Assembly (NCBI GenBank): GCA_913774355.1
Contig: CAJYGB010000018.1
Span: 1-64,000 of the forward strand
Direction: 5' to 3'
Length of the DNA: 64,000 nucleotides
From: an uncultured Chryseobacterium sp.
Lineage (GTDB): Bacteria > Bacteroidota > Bacteroidia > Flavobacteriales > Weeksellaceae
Shown here: in pieces, positions 53,261 to 63,468 of the stretch
Position numbering within the stretch: the stretch's first letter is position 1
Layout of the letters: each line of letters begins with the position of its first letter
The notes under the pieces: model-generated
Told to the model about the DNA's origin: nothing
Seen by the model: only the letters and a program-made list of their open reading frames with translations
The model's database searches: none
Position numbers and translations under genes: made by a program

Positions 53261-54163
53261 TTAATTAAACCTGAATTTTGTTCTGAATTCCAGAGGAGCC
53301 ATATTTGTCTTCTTTCTGAATAAGGTGCTGAAAGATTGTGAGTGCTCAAATCCCAGAGCATAAGCAATTTCACTTACCGAGAGCTGGGTCGCGGACAGTT
53401 TTTCTTTCGCTTTGGCAATCAGCTTTTCATGAATATGCTGCTGAGTATTCTTTCCGGTATGGATGCGCAGAAGATCGCTCAGATAATTTGGGGATAGATT
53501 CATTGCTTCAGCGGCGTGCTGCACCGTTAAAATTCCCTGCTCACAAATATCTTCTCTGTAATAATCATTAAGATATTGCTCAAACTTTGTAAGAATATCA
53601 TGATTACCGCTTTTCCTCGTGATAAACTGCCTTTCATAAAAACGGGTTGAATATTTCAACAGCAGATCGATTTGGGAAAGAATAATTTCCTGGGTATGAC
53701 GGTCGATATGGCTGCATTCCTTATCTATTTTATAAAATATTTCTACCAGGTCGTTTTCTTCGTCCTCCGACAAATGCAGGGCTTCGTTAACGGCATAAGA
53801 GAAAAAGCCGTAATCGGAAATTGCCTGGGCAAGCGGATGTTTCAGCAGGAAATCTTCGTGAAAGACAAGGAGATATCCTTTTCCGTGGCAATCCATCGAA
53901 TAAATGTCAAGATACTGAATCTGGTTCGGGGCAGTAAAGCTCAGCACACCCTTATCGTAATCATAATGCTGCTGCCCGTACCGCATCTTGCCGGTAGCTT
54001 CCCTTTTTAAAGCAATACAATAAAATCTGTTGACAAAACCTTTCCAGACGTCGTTTTCAGCAAAGACGGCATCGGATAAATCAATGACGCTTACCAGCGG
54101 ATGTTTCGGTTCGGGAAGAGAAAGCAGGCGGTGGAAAGCGGAAAGAGACTGAATGGTATTCAT
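53261..54163 (-). CDS. AraC-family transcriptional regulator
   Basis: This 300-residue regulator has a cupin-like N-terminal half (DKGVLSFTAPNQIQYLDIYSMDCHGKGYLLVFHEDFL) and an AraC DNA-binding end at about 200-298: LTVQHAAEAMNLSPNYLSDLLRIHTGKN and LSVSEIAYALGFEHSQSFSTLFRKKTNMAPLEFR. It follows the broken aldo/keto reductase gene by 14 bases on the same strand. This arrangement, an AraC regulator beside an oxidoreductase, is common and suggests the pair responded to one compound. Confidence 0.88.
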   Translation of the reverse strand: MNTIQSLSAFHRLLSLPEPKHPLVSVIDLSDAVFAENDVWKGFVNRFYCIALKREATGKMRYGQQHYDYDKGVLSFTAPNQIQYLDIYSMDCHGKGYLLVFHEDFLLKHPLAQAISDYGFFSYAVNEALHLSEDEENDLVEIFYKIDKECSHIDRHTQEIILSQIDLLLKYSTRFYERQFITRKSGNHDILTKFEQYLNDYYREDICEQGILTVQHAAEAMNLSPNYLSDLLRIHTGKNTQQHIHEKLIAKAKEKLSATQLSVSEIAYALGFEHSQSFSTLFRKKTNMAPLEFRTKFRFN

Positions 54164-54177
54164 GATCTAAATATAAA

Positions 54178-55185
54178 TTAATAATCCAGAAGTCCCATAC
54201 TGAATTCGTCATACGGTGCCCCTGTATCGGTTCCTAAAGGTACGATACTTTCCAGTTTCAAAATATCATTTTCGCTTAATTCTACTGCAGCAGATGCAAT
54301 ATTCTCTTCAAGGTATTTTCTGCGTTTGGTTCCCGGGATCGGAACAATGCCTTTGCTCATAATCCAGGCCAGAGCAAGCTGGGAAGCGGTAATGGTTTTT
54401 TCTTGCGCCATTTTTTCTATGGCTTCCACCAGCTCTATATTCTTTATGAAATATTCGCCTTGGAAACGAGGGATTCCCCTGCGGAAATCATTTTCCGGCA
54501 AGTCCTCAACGGTCCTGATGTGTCCCGACAGGAAACCTCTTCCCAACGGTGAGTAAGCTACAAAACCGATTCCCAGTTCGCGCAATGTTTTCAGGACTCC
54601 TTTTTCTTCCACAGTTCTTTCAAAAAGGGAAAATTCGCTTTGTACAGCAGTGATGGGATGAATCTGATGGGCCTTTTTCACCGTTTCGGAAGAAACTTCC
54701 GACAAACCGATAAATTTTACCTTTCCTTCCTGCACCAGCTCACTCATGGCGCCAACGGTTTCCTCAACCGGCGTATTTTTATCCAGCCGGTGCATGTAAT
54801 ACAGATCGATATAATCGGTCTTTAAGTTTTTCAGGGATCTTTCCACGGCTTTTTTTACATATTCTTTTGTCCCGTTGATGGCCCAGGTAATTTTATTCTG
54901 ATCATCGATTTCCCAGCCAAATTTTGTAGCAATGATATACCTGTCGCGTTAGTTTCCAACTGCTTTGGCGATCAGCTGCTCGTTTTTCAGCGGGCCGTAA
55001 AGATCGGCAGTATCCAGAAAATTTCCCCCCAGTTCAAACGAACGGTGAATAGTGGCAATCGCCTCTTTTTCGTCAGATTTTCCATAAGTATCTGCTTCTT
55101 CAAAGCCTGTCATTCCCATACATCCCAATCCGATCACAGGTACTTCAAAACCCTGGTTTCCTAATTTAATGTGTCTTAATTTCAT
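54178..55185 (-). pseudogene. Aldo/keto reductase interrupted by one in-frame stop
   Basis: The frame starting at 55185 (MKLRHIKLGNQGFEVPVIGLGCMGM) runs to a TAA at 54951-54949 and then continues in the same frame without further damage to 54178. The parts before and after hold one intact NADPH-dependent aldo/keto reductase: DTADLYGPLKNEQLI with catalytic Asp and Tyr, then, after the stop, RDRYIIATKFGW with the Lys, YMHRLDKNTP with the His, and IPGTKRRKYLEENI for NADP. One base change would repair it. This is a recent lesion, a sequencing error, or a suppressed codon. Co-oriented with the AraC gene downstream. Confidence 0.85.
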
Positions 55186-55362
55186 ATTTCGATTTTTATA
55201 GGAACAAAGTTCCGAAGAAATCATGAAGCGGATGTATGCAAAACAACGGAGTTTGTATGTAAATTACGGATCTGGAAAAATAAAGGGCCCTGAACTTGAA
55301 TCATGGCCCGTTTGTAACAGATGTACTTGAGTTAGATAAGAAGCTTAATTGATTGATACCAA

Positions 55363-57525
55363 TTATTTCCCGCCACCGCCATTTTTCTCAACATCCGTTT
55401 TGGTATTTTCCTTTACCTTTTGGTTTCCGAAACGTTTCACGAATGAAATCGAGAAACCGTACCAGTCCCATTTTGAACTGTTTCTGAAAGTTCCGCTCTG
55501 TACATAGGTTGTCGCATCGTAATTCGGCCGCTTGAAAATATTCATCAGCTGCAGGCTGACTTCCATCTGGGTTTTCGGGAATATCTTCGTCGCCGAAATA
55601 TTATGGAAAATATTGGGTTTATTGGTAATGGAATTCCCGTTGTTCTGGTTGGAAACCTCCAGCCACGCGCTCAGGTTGATGTTTTTGTTAAAGAGGTTCG
55701 TGTATGAAAGATTGGTAGATGCACTCAGGTAATTGACGTAACTGTTGTCTGTTCCTAAGTGGTTTCTGCGGTTGAAATCGCTGTTGTCGATATAGTACCA
55801 TCCCACCCCGAGATTCACCGTAAATTTATTTTTAAAAAAAGTCTGATTGGTATTGGCAAATACATAATATTTATGCACTTTCCCGAAAAAGTTGGATTCC
55901 TGGGAAATTGTTTTGTTTCCTTCGGTAATATAGTCGGTCCAGTAATCCTGATCGGTAAACATATACCTTGCAGAGATAAAATATTTTTTCAGAATTCCGA
56001 GCTTCATATATAGCCTGTCGCTTGGGTTCGGGTCCAGGCTGATGTTTCCGCGGGTGTAGAATCCGTCGCTGTTCGGAATCATAAAAGGATTGAATTCCGC
56101 ATACCATGGGCGCCAGATGTTTTTATTGTAGGTTAGACTCAGGTCATATTTATCCGAAAAAGAATATTTAAGCAGAATATTTGGCAGCAGTTTGCCATAG
56201 GAATCCTTCCGGGAAGTACCTGCTACATCCTGACGGATCTTATAATCGATATATTCATACCGAAGCCCGACCCGTGTTTCCAGCTTTTTGAAAAAAGTCT
56301 TGCTGTAATTGGCGTAAATTGAGTTGATGTTGTCCTGATAATGGAAAACATCCCGACTGCTGAGTCCGGAGAGCATATTGCCATACAGGCTGTTCGGGAT
56401 TACATTATTATTAAAATCCATTTTTCCGCCGACTTCAAAATTTCCGCCTGATTTTCCGAGGGGTTGTGTATAATCTACTTTGACGTAATAATTGCGGTTT
56501 TCGGTATCGGTAAGCACGCCTATTTCCTGGGCCTCAATAAGATTCGGTGTTGTGGCGTTAATCATGTTTTTTAGAAAATAGCTATTGTTCGATTCACCGT
56601 AATAATTGCTGCCGAGGTTGATGTCCAGGATCTTATTCTTTTCCTTATCGTACCATTTATAAAAAAGATTGGTTCCGAAATTACGGTTCAGCCCGTCCGA
56701 GTTCTGGTTTTGCGTATAAGAATTGTTAAAATCTCCTTTGACGTTTTTGAGACCGTCGGCATCAGATGTTGAAAGTGAATTGCTCTGGTAATATTCCAGA
56801 ATGACACCTATTGTATTTTTGCTGTTCAGCTCAAATTCCGAGGTGGAAGAAAGGGAAGGGTTTCTGGATCTGGAAATGGTCTTTGAATTTCTGAATGTGG
56901 TGGAATTATCCGTATAAAACGTCTGGATACTGGAATTGCTCTGAACGCTGGTGTAGTCGCCGTAACTTCCGATGAGGGTCTGCGTAAAATTTTTCTTATG
57001 GTAATTTAAATTCAGGTTGGTGTATTGTGAGTTTTTGGTATTCTGTCTGTTATTGAAAGTGACGCTTCCTTTTATTCCTTCGTCGTCGCGTTTTTTCAAC
57101 ACAATATTGATTACAGATCCGGTAGCTTCGTAACGGGATGATGGACTGGTAATCACTTCTACCTTCATTAAATTGTCGGCAGGAATCGTTTTTAAATATT
57201 CTTTCAGTTCTTTTCCGGTAAAAACGGATTTTCTGTCGTTGATATAGACGGTAACGCTTTCGCCTTCTGCTTTAATGGCATCATTATTATCGATGCTCAC
57301 CAGCGGAGTCATTCTCAGGACGTCCCAGGTCGTATTTCCCGCAAGTATGGAACTGTTGGCCACATTAAAGACCGTTCTGTCAACTTTGGATTCTATGGTG
57401 GGCTTTCTCACCGTTACGGTGACGCCTTCAATGGCTTTTTCTTTGGATTTCAAGGTGTCCTTCTCCGATTGGGCAAAAGTAAGAATGCCTGCAAAAAAGG
57501 CGATAGGTATCGAAATATTTTTCAT
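55363..57525 (-). CDS. Outer-membrane beta-barrel family protein (TonB-receptor-like)
   Basis: This 720-residue protein has a signal peptide (ISIPIAFFAGILTFAQS). A plug-like region (about 35-150: GVTVTVRKPTIESKVDRTVFNV, LRMTPLVSIDNNDAIKAEGESVTVYINDRKS, VITSPSSRYEATGSVINIVLKK) precedes a barrel of the OMP_b-brl_3 type (PF14905). No carboxypeptidase-like N-terminal domain is visible. Members are thought to take up or export small solutes in Bacteroidota, but the substrates are unknown. It stands alone with an AT-rich upstream gap. Confidence 0.8.
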   Translation of the reverse strand: MKNISIPIAFFAGILTFAQSEKDTLKSKEKAIEGVTVTVRKPTIESKVDRTVFNVANSSILAGNTTWDVLRMTPLVSIDNNDAIKAEGESVTVYINDRKSVFTGKELKEYLKTIPADNLMKVEVITSPSSRYEATGSVINIVLKKRDDEGIKGSVTFNNRQNTKNSQYTNLNLNYHKKNFTQTLIGSYGDYTSVQSNSSIQTFYTDNSTTFRNSKTISRSRNPSLSSTSEFELNSKNTIGVILEYYQSNSLSTSDADGLKNVKGDFNNSYTQNQNSDGLNRNFGTNLFYKWYDKEKNKILDINLGSNYYGESNNSYFLKNMINATTPNLIEAQEIGVLTDTENRNYYVKVDYTQPLGKSGGNFEVGGKMDFNNNVIPNSLYGNMLSGLSSRDVFHYQDNINSIYANYSKTFFKKLETRVGLRYEYIDYKIRQDVAGTSRKDSYGKLLPNILLKYSFSDKYDLSLTYNKNIWRPWYAEFNPFMIPNSDGFYTRGNISLDPNPSDRLYMKLGILKKYFISARYMFTDQDYWTDYITEGNKTISQESNFFGKVHKYYVFANTNQTFFKNKFTVNLGVGWYYIDNSDFNRRNHLGTDNSYVNYLSASTNLSYTNLFNKNINLSAWLEVSNQNNGNSITNKPNIFHNISATKIFPKTQMEVSLQLMNIFKRPNYDATTYVQSGTFRNSSKWDWYGFSISFVKRFGNQKVKENTKTDVEKNGGGGK

Positions 57526-57642
57526 GTAAATCAGGTTTCTGCCTATAAGACACCCAAAGGGGGGCTATTGTTACATCATGCAGACTGATTTTTTAAAAAA
57601 AAGGTATAATACTTTGAATATCATCAGGTATTTATAAATTAA

Positions 57643-57670
57643 AACCTGCCCGAAAAACTCAGGGCAGGTT
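57643..57670 (-). terminator. Terminator of the DUF4249/receptor operon
   Basis: The 9-bp stem AACCTGCCC/GGGCAGGTT with a 10-base loop lies just after the DUF4249 stop on the minus strand and is followed by T-rich sequence. Confidence 0.8.
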
Positions 57671-57685
57671 CTGGTTGAATTTTAT

Positions 57686-58483
57686 TTATTCGATTACTTT
57701 ACTCTGCATCTTTACCGTATGTGCAGAAAAGTAACCCAATGCACCGTTGCTGATGTTACTTGGCGGATTTGCAGGCGTTACACCGGAACCGGCACCCCCG
57801 TCTAAAATCTGGAGCAGGGCGGAATAATAAGTAAATATATTCTGGTCGATACACTGCATTTGTACATGAATGGTATCTCCTGCTTTTACTTTAATACCGT
57901 CTTTATCGTTAGGCATCAGTAGAGGCCTTTGATTGGGCAGGCCGTTATTTACATTATCGGAAAATTCAGCGAAAAACTTCTGAGAGGTATTGTTTACTGA
58001 AAATATAAAAAGATAACGGTTACCCAGCATGGCCGGATCCGTAAAAACAGGAAGCAGCGTATAGCTTTTTTCCCCGGCTACCATAAAAGAATCCTGGTCC
58101 AGCCCGTCAAAAGATACCGGCTGCGGCATTGTGCTCTGTGCAGAATACTGTTGGCCTTCGGCAGTTATTTTCAGCGTGTATGTTCTTCCCGGTTGTGCTG
58201 CAAAATTTGTGGTTTTATAATATCCGCCTCCCATATAAGTCAAAGTCTCGGCTTGCCCGGTATTATCGCTTACGATAACCTGTGCGTTATCGATAGCCGT
58301 ATAATAGGCATCTGATGTATATGCTACCGACTTGGTGATTTTAACAAGATAGGGTCCGGTATCATCTGTAATATTTCCTTCGATAACGATTTTTCCGCTT
58401 TGGTCTTCCAGGTCAAGATCGATATCCTTTTCACATGAGCACAGGCAGAAGAGAGATAATATACTTAAAAAAAGGTTTTTCAT
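57686..58483 (-). CDS. DUF4249 lipoprotein
   Basis: This 265-residue lipoprotein (lipobox LFCLCSC) has the DUF4249 pattern: GKIVIEGNITDDTGPYLVKITKS, NAQVIVSDNTGQ, GGGYYKTTNFAAQPGRTYTLKI and STMPQPV. It folds into beta sandwiches and is anchored in the outer membrane. It starts 4 bases after the stop of the upstream TonB-dependent receptor, the usual pairing of receptor and DUF4249. It may help the receptor bind or release substrate. The substrate is not known. Confidence 0.86.
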   Translation of the reverse strand: MKNLFLSILSLFCLCSCEKDIDLDLEDQSGKIVIEGNITDDTGPYLVKITKSVAYTSDAYYTAIDNAQVIVSDNTGQAETLTYMGGGYYKTTNFAAQPGRTYTLKITAEGQQYSAQSTMPQPVSFDGLDQDSFMVAGEKSYTLLPVFTDPAMLGNRYLFIFSVNNTSQKFFAEFSDNVNNGLPNQRPLLMPNDKDGIKVKAGDTIHVQMQCIDQNIFTYYSALLQILDGGAGSGVTPANPPSNISNGALGYFSAHTVKMQSKVIE

Positions 58484-58486
58484 CGG

Positions 58487-60823
58487 TTAGAATTTAAAAT
58501 TGTACGTAATGTTCGGAACCCAGCGGAATAGTGAGGTCTGTACCGCGCGGTAAGTTCCCGGATTGTCAGGGTTGTCTTTAAAGGCAATGGAGTAAGCATT
58601 TTCCCGTCCGTAAATATTATACACCCCGAACGACCAGGAGCCTCTGAAACGTTTGTTGCCGTCCGGCTCATACGTGGCGTTCAGATCCATTCTATGATAA
58701 GCGGGCATCCGGTCGGCATTCCTGCTGCTGTACTGAAGGATCGACTGGTCGTTCAGTACATATTTCCCCGTAGGAAAAGTCACGGCATTTCCGGTGCTGT
58801 ACACAAACAATCCTGAAAAGGACCATTTTGTATTAAACTGATAAGTAGCAACTATCGCAAGATCGTGTGTTTTATCTATCCTTGCATTGTACCATTCGTT
58901 ATTGTTGATTCCTTCTATCTTTCTTTCGGTTTTGGATAGGGTGTATGAAATCCAGCCGGTCAGTTTCCCGCTTTTCTTTTTGGCAATCAGCTCCAGTCCG
59001 TAGGCCCTTCCTTTCCCGAAAAGCAGTTCGCTTTCCACATCGGCGGCCGTGTCAAAGGCTATTTGTGCCCCGTTTTTGTAGTCGATCTGGTTCTGCATGG
59101 ATTTATAATATACCTCCGCATTCACTTCATAATTGTTATTGCTGAAATTCCGGCTGTATCCGAGGCTTACCTGGTCCGCAATTTCCGGCTTTACGGTATA
59201 GCTGGTTCCGATCCACTGGTCCGTAGGATTTCCGCTTCCGCTGTTGCTCAGAAGATGCAGATTCTGCGTATTGCGTGCATAGCCTCCTTTGATGCTGCTG
59301 GTTTCATTCAGCCGGTAGTTGGCAGTCACTCTCGGTTCGGCATTCGTATACGTTTTCCCGAATCTCCCTTTTTCAAGAAATTCCGAACCGGTAAGTACTC
59401 CTTTTTCATAGATATTATAAGTATCTCCTCCCAGAACACTGTACAGTGAAAGCCTAAGTCCGTAATTGATGGTCAGTTTTTCGGTCGCTTTGAAATCGTC
59501 ATTGATGTAAAACGCATTTTCCCAGGAGTATCTCGGATTTCTCGGATAGCTGCTTACACTGGTTCCCGATGCGCTGCTGGGGGTAATTGTGTGATAAATA
59601 GACTGCAGCCCGAATTTTACCGAATGCTTATTACCGGCAAACCAGGTGAAGTCCTGCTTCAGGTTCCAGTCTTCAATCTTGGATGAAAGGCCGAAAGTAT
59701 TGTTGTTGCTGCTTAAGCTGAAATCATAATTGTAATTGCTGTAAATCAGCGAGGTATTGGAGAACAGTTTGCTGCTGATAATGCTGTTCCAGCGCAGGGT
59801 AGCGGTGGTATTTCCCCAGTTTGAATCAAAAGTATCTCCTAATCCCAAAACATCGCGTCCGAAATAACCGGATAAATAAAGCCGGTTATTTTCATTCACC
59901 TGGTAATTGGCTTTTAAATTCAGATCATAGAAATACAGTTTATTGTCTTTATAATCATCCGTAGCTTTTAGGAAAAGGTCTGCGTATGTTCTTCTTCCCG
60001 AAACGATGAACGACGATTTTTCCTTTTGGATAGGCCCTTCTACACTTAGTCTGCTGCTGATGATCCCGATTCCTCCGTTTACATTGTAGGCCTTGTTGTT
60101 CCCGTCTTTCATTTTTACATCCAGTACCGAAGAAAGTCTTCCGCCATACTGTGCCGGGCTGTTTCCTTTGATAATGCTTGCATCTTTTAAAGCATCGCTG
60201 TTAAAAGTGCTGAAGAATCCCAATAAATGGGAAGCGTTGTAGACGGTTGCTTCATCCAGCAGGATAAGATTCTGGTCGGTGGCACCACCTCGTACGCTGA
60301 ACCCGCTGTTTCCTTCGCCATTGCTTTTGATTCCCGGTAAAAGCTGGATGGTTTTCATAACGTCCCTTTCTCCGAACAAAACCGGAAGTTTTTCAATGTT
60401 TTTGATGCTGATCGTTTCCGTGCCCATCTGGGCGGAGGTCAGGTTTTTGTCTTTTTTAATACCTGAAACAACGACCTCATCAATCGTTGCCGTCCGGTCT
60501 TCTCCTTCTCCTGAATCGAGCAGCAGATCCTGCTTGGTATTATCTTCCAGCGAAATCATTTGCTGAAAATCTTTAAAGCCCGGATTGGAAATAATAAGAT
60601 GGTATGTTCCTTTCGGTAATGATAAGGAATAAAAACCATAATCGTTTGATACAACGGAAATATTAGGGTCTTCAGCCACTTTCACCGTGACGCCGATGAG
60701 CAGCTCACCGTTTTTCTTATCTTTTAGCGTGCCGCTCACCGAATAATTCTGCTGGGCAAAAACAACTGTGCTGAAGCAGATCGCAGCTGCAGAAGTAGCG
60801 GTTTTCAAGGATAATATCTGCAT
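58487..60823 (-). CDS. TonB-dependent receptor with carboxypeptidase-regulatory-like N-terminal domain
   Basis: This 778-residue receptor has a signal peptide (TSAAAICFSTVVFAQQ). A CarbopepD_reg-like domain follows (about 25-110: SVSGTLKDKKNGELLIGVTVKVAEDPNISVVSNDYGFYSLSLPKGTYHLIIS). Then comes a plug (GTETISIKNIEKLPVLFGERDVMKTIQLLPGIKSNGEG, FSVRGGATDQNLILLDEATVYN) and a barrel ending in YNFKF. It pairs with the DUF4249 lipoprotein. The system should import an unknown solute across the outer membrane with TonB energy. It is the first gene of the two-gene operon. Confidence 0.9.
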   Translation of the reverse strand: MQILSLKTATSAAAICFSTVVFAQQNYSVSGTLKDKKNGELLIGVTVKVAEDPNISVVSNDYGFYSLSLPKGTYHLIISNPGFKDFQQMISLEDNTKQDLLLDSGEGEDRTATIDEVVVSGIKKDKNLTSAQMGTETISIKNIEKLPVLFGERDVMKTIQLLPGIKSNGEGNSGFSVRGGATDQNLILLDEATVYNASHLLGFFSTFNSDALKDASIIKGNSPAQYGGRLSSVLDVKMKDGNNKAYNVNGGIGIISSRLSVEGPIQKEKSSFIVSGRRTYADLFLKATDDYKDNKLYFYDLNLKANYQVNENNRLYLSGYFGRDVLGLGDTFDSNWGNTTATLRWNSIISSKLFSNTSLIYSNYNYDFSLSSNNNTFGLSSKIEDWNLKQDFTWFAGNKHSVKFGLQSIYHTITPSSASGTSVSSYPRNPRYSWENAFYINDDFKATEKLTINYGLRLSLYSVLGGDTYNIYEKGVLTGSEFLEKGRFGKTYTNAEPRVTANYRLNETSSIKGGYARNTQNLHLLSNSGSGNPTDQWIGTSYTVKPEIADQVSLGYSRNFSNNNYEVNAEVYYKSMQNQIDYKNGAQIAFDTAADVESELLFGKGRAYGLELIAKKKSGKLTGWISYTLSKTERKIEGINNNEWYNARIDKTHDLAIVATYQFNTKWSFSGLFVYSTGNAVTFPTGKYVLNDQSILQYSSRNADRMPAYHRMDLNATYEPDGNKRFRGSWSFGVYNIYGRENAYSIAFKDNPDNPGTYRAVQTSLFRWVPNITYNFKF

Positions 60824-61328
60824 GTAAGTTTGTTTATTATTTGAATGAAAGTCTAAAGATAAGCTTATTACTCTTCAATTATATAAACATTTGGTGAATT
60901 TTTATGAAGTAACTACAGAAGCTTTGGGTTGTATAATACTGTTCACACCTACTGATAGAATCAAAGAATTTAAACCGCAGGGATAGACAAACGTTTTATT
61001 GTACACTCTGCTGAATGTAAGGTAGGCGAAGCCACTTCATATTAATGAAATATAAAATTAATCTCCTTGTATAATTTTATTAAGTGAAACGTCTTTGTCT
61101 AACCTGATATCCGGCGGGATGTATTTGATTGTTTGTTTTTCCTTGCGGTCATAAACACGGCTGCATCTTGTCCGATTTGCTTCCGTAAGTCATAATACGA
61201 CGGAAAAGAAAAACTTCCAGCATCCCGCATCCCTCTTACAGCCGGTTGATGTAATTTCTGCTTTGTCAAAATTAATTTCCTTAATTCAATATAAAAATAT
61301 CATACTTTTGCGGAAACTACGGATCTTC
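60824..61328. other. Divergent intergenic region with a -7 box for the peroxidase gene
   Basis: TACTTTTG at 61303-61310 fits TAnnTTTG and lies 18 bases before the chosen peroxidase ATG; a TTA sits where TTG would be expected. The remaining sequence has no gene. This region must also hold the promoter of the receptor operon, which I could not place. Confidence 0.5.
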
Positions 61329-62495
61329 ATGAAGAATGCTTTAAGTTGGACCCTGGTTCTGTTTCTTATTGTTTCGCTTTTGCATAATTGTTTGAGCAAT
61401 TCTGTACAAAAAGAAATCAACCGGAAAAATGCTTTTATGGATCACCTGAGAAAACTGTATTCTTCAGGGGATGCTTCACAGTGGCCAAAACCCGTGCTGG
61501 ATCCGGAATCTATTCCGTCTTTTGCGGAGATCGGTCATTTGCCGGAAACTCCCTTTCCTGAAGATAATCCGTATTCGGCAGAAAAGGAACTGCTGGGAAG
61601 AACACTTTTCTTTGATCCCAGGCTTTCAAAATCCAATCAGATTGCCTGCGCTTCATGTCATGATCCGGAATTGGGCTGGTGCGACAGCCGGACTTTCTCC
61701 TTCGGCCACAACAGACAGCTTGGAACCCGCAACGCTATGAGCATTCTGAATGTAGCTTATGCACGTTCACTATTCTGGGACGGCCGCTCCCGTACACTGG
61801 AAGAGCAGTCGCAAATGCCGATCCAGGACGAAAAGGAAATGGGAGAGCATATCGATGTAGCCGCCGGAAAAATTTCCAAAATAAAGGGCTATGAAATGTT
61901 GTTCCATAAGGCTTTTGGCGATAAATCGGTTACCAAAGACCGGATTTCCAAAGCCATTGCCGTTTTTGAAAGAACTGTAAAAAGTACGCCCGGCAAATTT
62001 GACCTTTTCATAGATGGAAAATCCGATGCGTATACGAATGACGAATTAATGGGGCTGCATCTTTTCAGGACAAAAGCGCAATGCATAAACTGTCATAATT
62101 CCGGGTATTTTTCCAATAATCGGTTTGAAAACATAGGAACATCGCTGATGGGCGAAAAAGGAGAGGACCTTGGACGGTATCTGGTTACGAAGAATCCGGA
62201 AGATGCGGGAAGGTTCAGGGTGCCGGGTCTGCGCGAAATATCCCGTACAGGGCCATGGATGCATAACGGTTCGATGAAGACCTTAACAGAAGTGATCCGT
62301 TTTTACAGCAGGGGAAATCCCGAACATTCCCAGAAACGGGCTCCCTTACATAACGGTATCGCGTTACGGTCGGAAAAATCGGGTATGGTAAGGATGCTGG
62401 AACTTTCGGATGAAGAAATTTACCAGATGGAAGCATTTTTAAGGACGCTAAAATCAGAACCTCAGGATATTACAGTTCCCGAACTGCCGGAGTAA
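61329..62495 (+). CDS. Di-haem cytochrome c peroxidase
   Basis: This 388-residue protein has an N-terminal hydrophobic segment (LVLFLIVSLLHNC) that may be a signal or lipoprotein anchor, and two haem c sites: IACASCHDPE near residue 105 and AQCINCHNSG near 250. Other family features are GRTLFFDPRLS before the first haem, and GPWMHNGSMKTLTEVI toward the end. These enzymes reduce hydrogen peroxide with electrons from cytochromes in the periplasm. I chose the ATG at 61329 because a promoter box lies between it and an upstream TTG frame opening at 61263. Confidence 0.9.
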   Translation: MKNALSWTLVLFLIVSLLHNCLSNSVQKEINRKNAFMDHLRKLYSSGDASQWPKPVLDPESIPSFAEIGHLPETPFPEDNPYSAEKELLGRTLFFDPRLSKSNQIACASCHDPELGWCDSRTFSFGHNRQLGTRNAMSILNVAYARSLFWDGRSRTLEEQSQMPIQDEKEMGEHIDVAAGKISKIKGYEMLFHKAFGDKSVTKDRISKAIAVFERTVKSTPGKFDLFIDGKSDAYTNDELMGLHLFRTKAQCINCHNSGYFSNNRFENIGTSLMGEKGEDLGRYLVTKNPEDAGRFRVPGLREISRTGPWMHNGSMKTLTEVIRFYSRGNPEHSQKRAPLHNGIALRSEKSGMVRMLELSDEEIYQMEAFLRTLKSEPQDITVPELPE

Positions 62496-63006
62496 AATAA
62501 TGCGTAAACTCCGACGGCTTTCAAACTTATTATTACGGTATATTTCCATACCATGCAGTTAGCTCAAGATTCTTTTTTCCGGAATATACTCTTTTGTTTT
62601 ATCCATCACTGTTTTGCCTAATTACGTTGATCAGATTAAGAATAAAGGCAGTTCTGCTAATTTCTATTAAAAACAAAAAGCAGCTTTACTTACATAATGC
62701 TGCTCTCCCTAAGATTAATTTAAGTATAACTTATATGTACTTTAAATGAACTTTTTTATTTTATCTTTAATTTTTAAAAAGAGACCACTCCCCAATTAGA
62801 GTGATCTCGATATAAAATATTCCCTTATATTTTACTCAAAACCGTCTACCATAATCTGGTATTTTGTTTTGAGTAAAATTACATATAAAGAATATATTTT
62901 TGATAAATATTGCAAAAATAGGTGAATTAAACTATTTTTTATTTACTAAATAGAATAATATTCTGTATATTTGTGTAATTAATAACCTCTTAAAGAATAA
63001 TATTCT
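62496..63006. other. Intergenic region with two hairpins upstream of the Lrp gene
   Basis: The stem GAGACCACTC (62781-62790)/GAGTGATCTC (62799-62808), one mismatched pair, has a T run on the minus strand. A 14-bp perfect inverted repeat (62829-62842 with 62866-62879) encloses a smaller dyad TACCA/TGGTA. No gene is seen. The last 100 bases are AT-rich and should hold the Lrp promoter. Confidence 0.5.
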
Positions 63007-63468
63007 ATGGAACATCTTGACAGTAAGGATATGCAGCTGCTGAGACTGCTTCAGAATGATGCAAAATTAACGGTAAAAGAACTTGCAAAAGAAGTTAATC
63101 TCTCACCATCACCCGTTTTTGAAAGGGTAAAAAGGCTTGAACAGGAAGGGTACGTAAAAAAGTATGCGGCCATTCTGGATGCCGAAAAGCTTAACCTCGG
63201 TTTCACCGTATACTGTCAGCTGAAACTGAAAAGCAACGACAGCTACCTGGCTGTAGAATTCGAACGCGAGATCCTGGAAATTGAAGAAGTGGCGGAGTGT
63301 TACAGTATTTCCGGAGATTTCGATTTTCTCCTCAAGGTTCATGTGCGGGATATGAAACAGTACCAGAATTTTGTGTTCAATATTTTGGGAGCCGTACCTT
63401 CGATCGGGAGTACCCACAGTACTTTTGTGATGGCACAGGTAAAAAATACCCATGGATTAATGATTTGA
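63007..63468 (+). CDS. Lrp/AsnC-family transcriptional regulator
   Basis: This 153-residue regulator has an N-terminal helix-turn-helix (LLRLLQNDAKLTVKELAKEVNLSPSPVFERVKRLEQEGYVKKY, about 10-53). The C-terminal ligand-binding (RAM) domain includes AECYSISGDFDFLLKVHVRDMKQYQNFV near 97-124. Family members sense amino acids and form octamers. Its own gene stands alone; the next minus-strand gene to the right is too partial to judge as a target. Confidence 0.9.
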   Translation: MEHLDSKDMQLLRLLQNDAKLTVKELAKEVNLSPSPVFERVKRLEQEGYVKKYAAILDAEKLNLGFTVYCQLKLKSNDSYLAVEFEREILEIEEVAECYSISGDFDFLLKVHVRDMKQYQNFVFNILGAVPSIGSTHSTFVMAQVKNTHGLMI

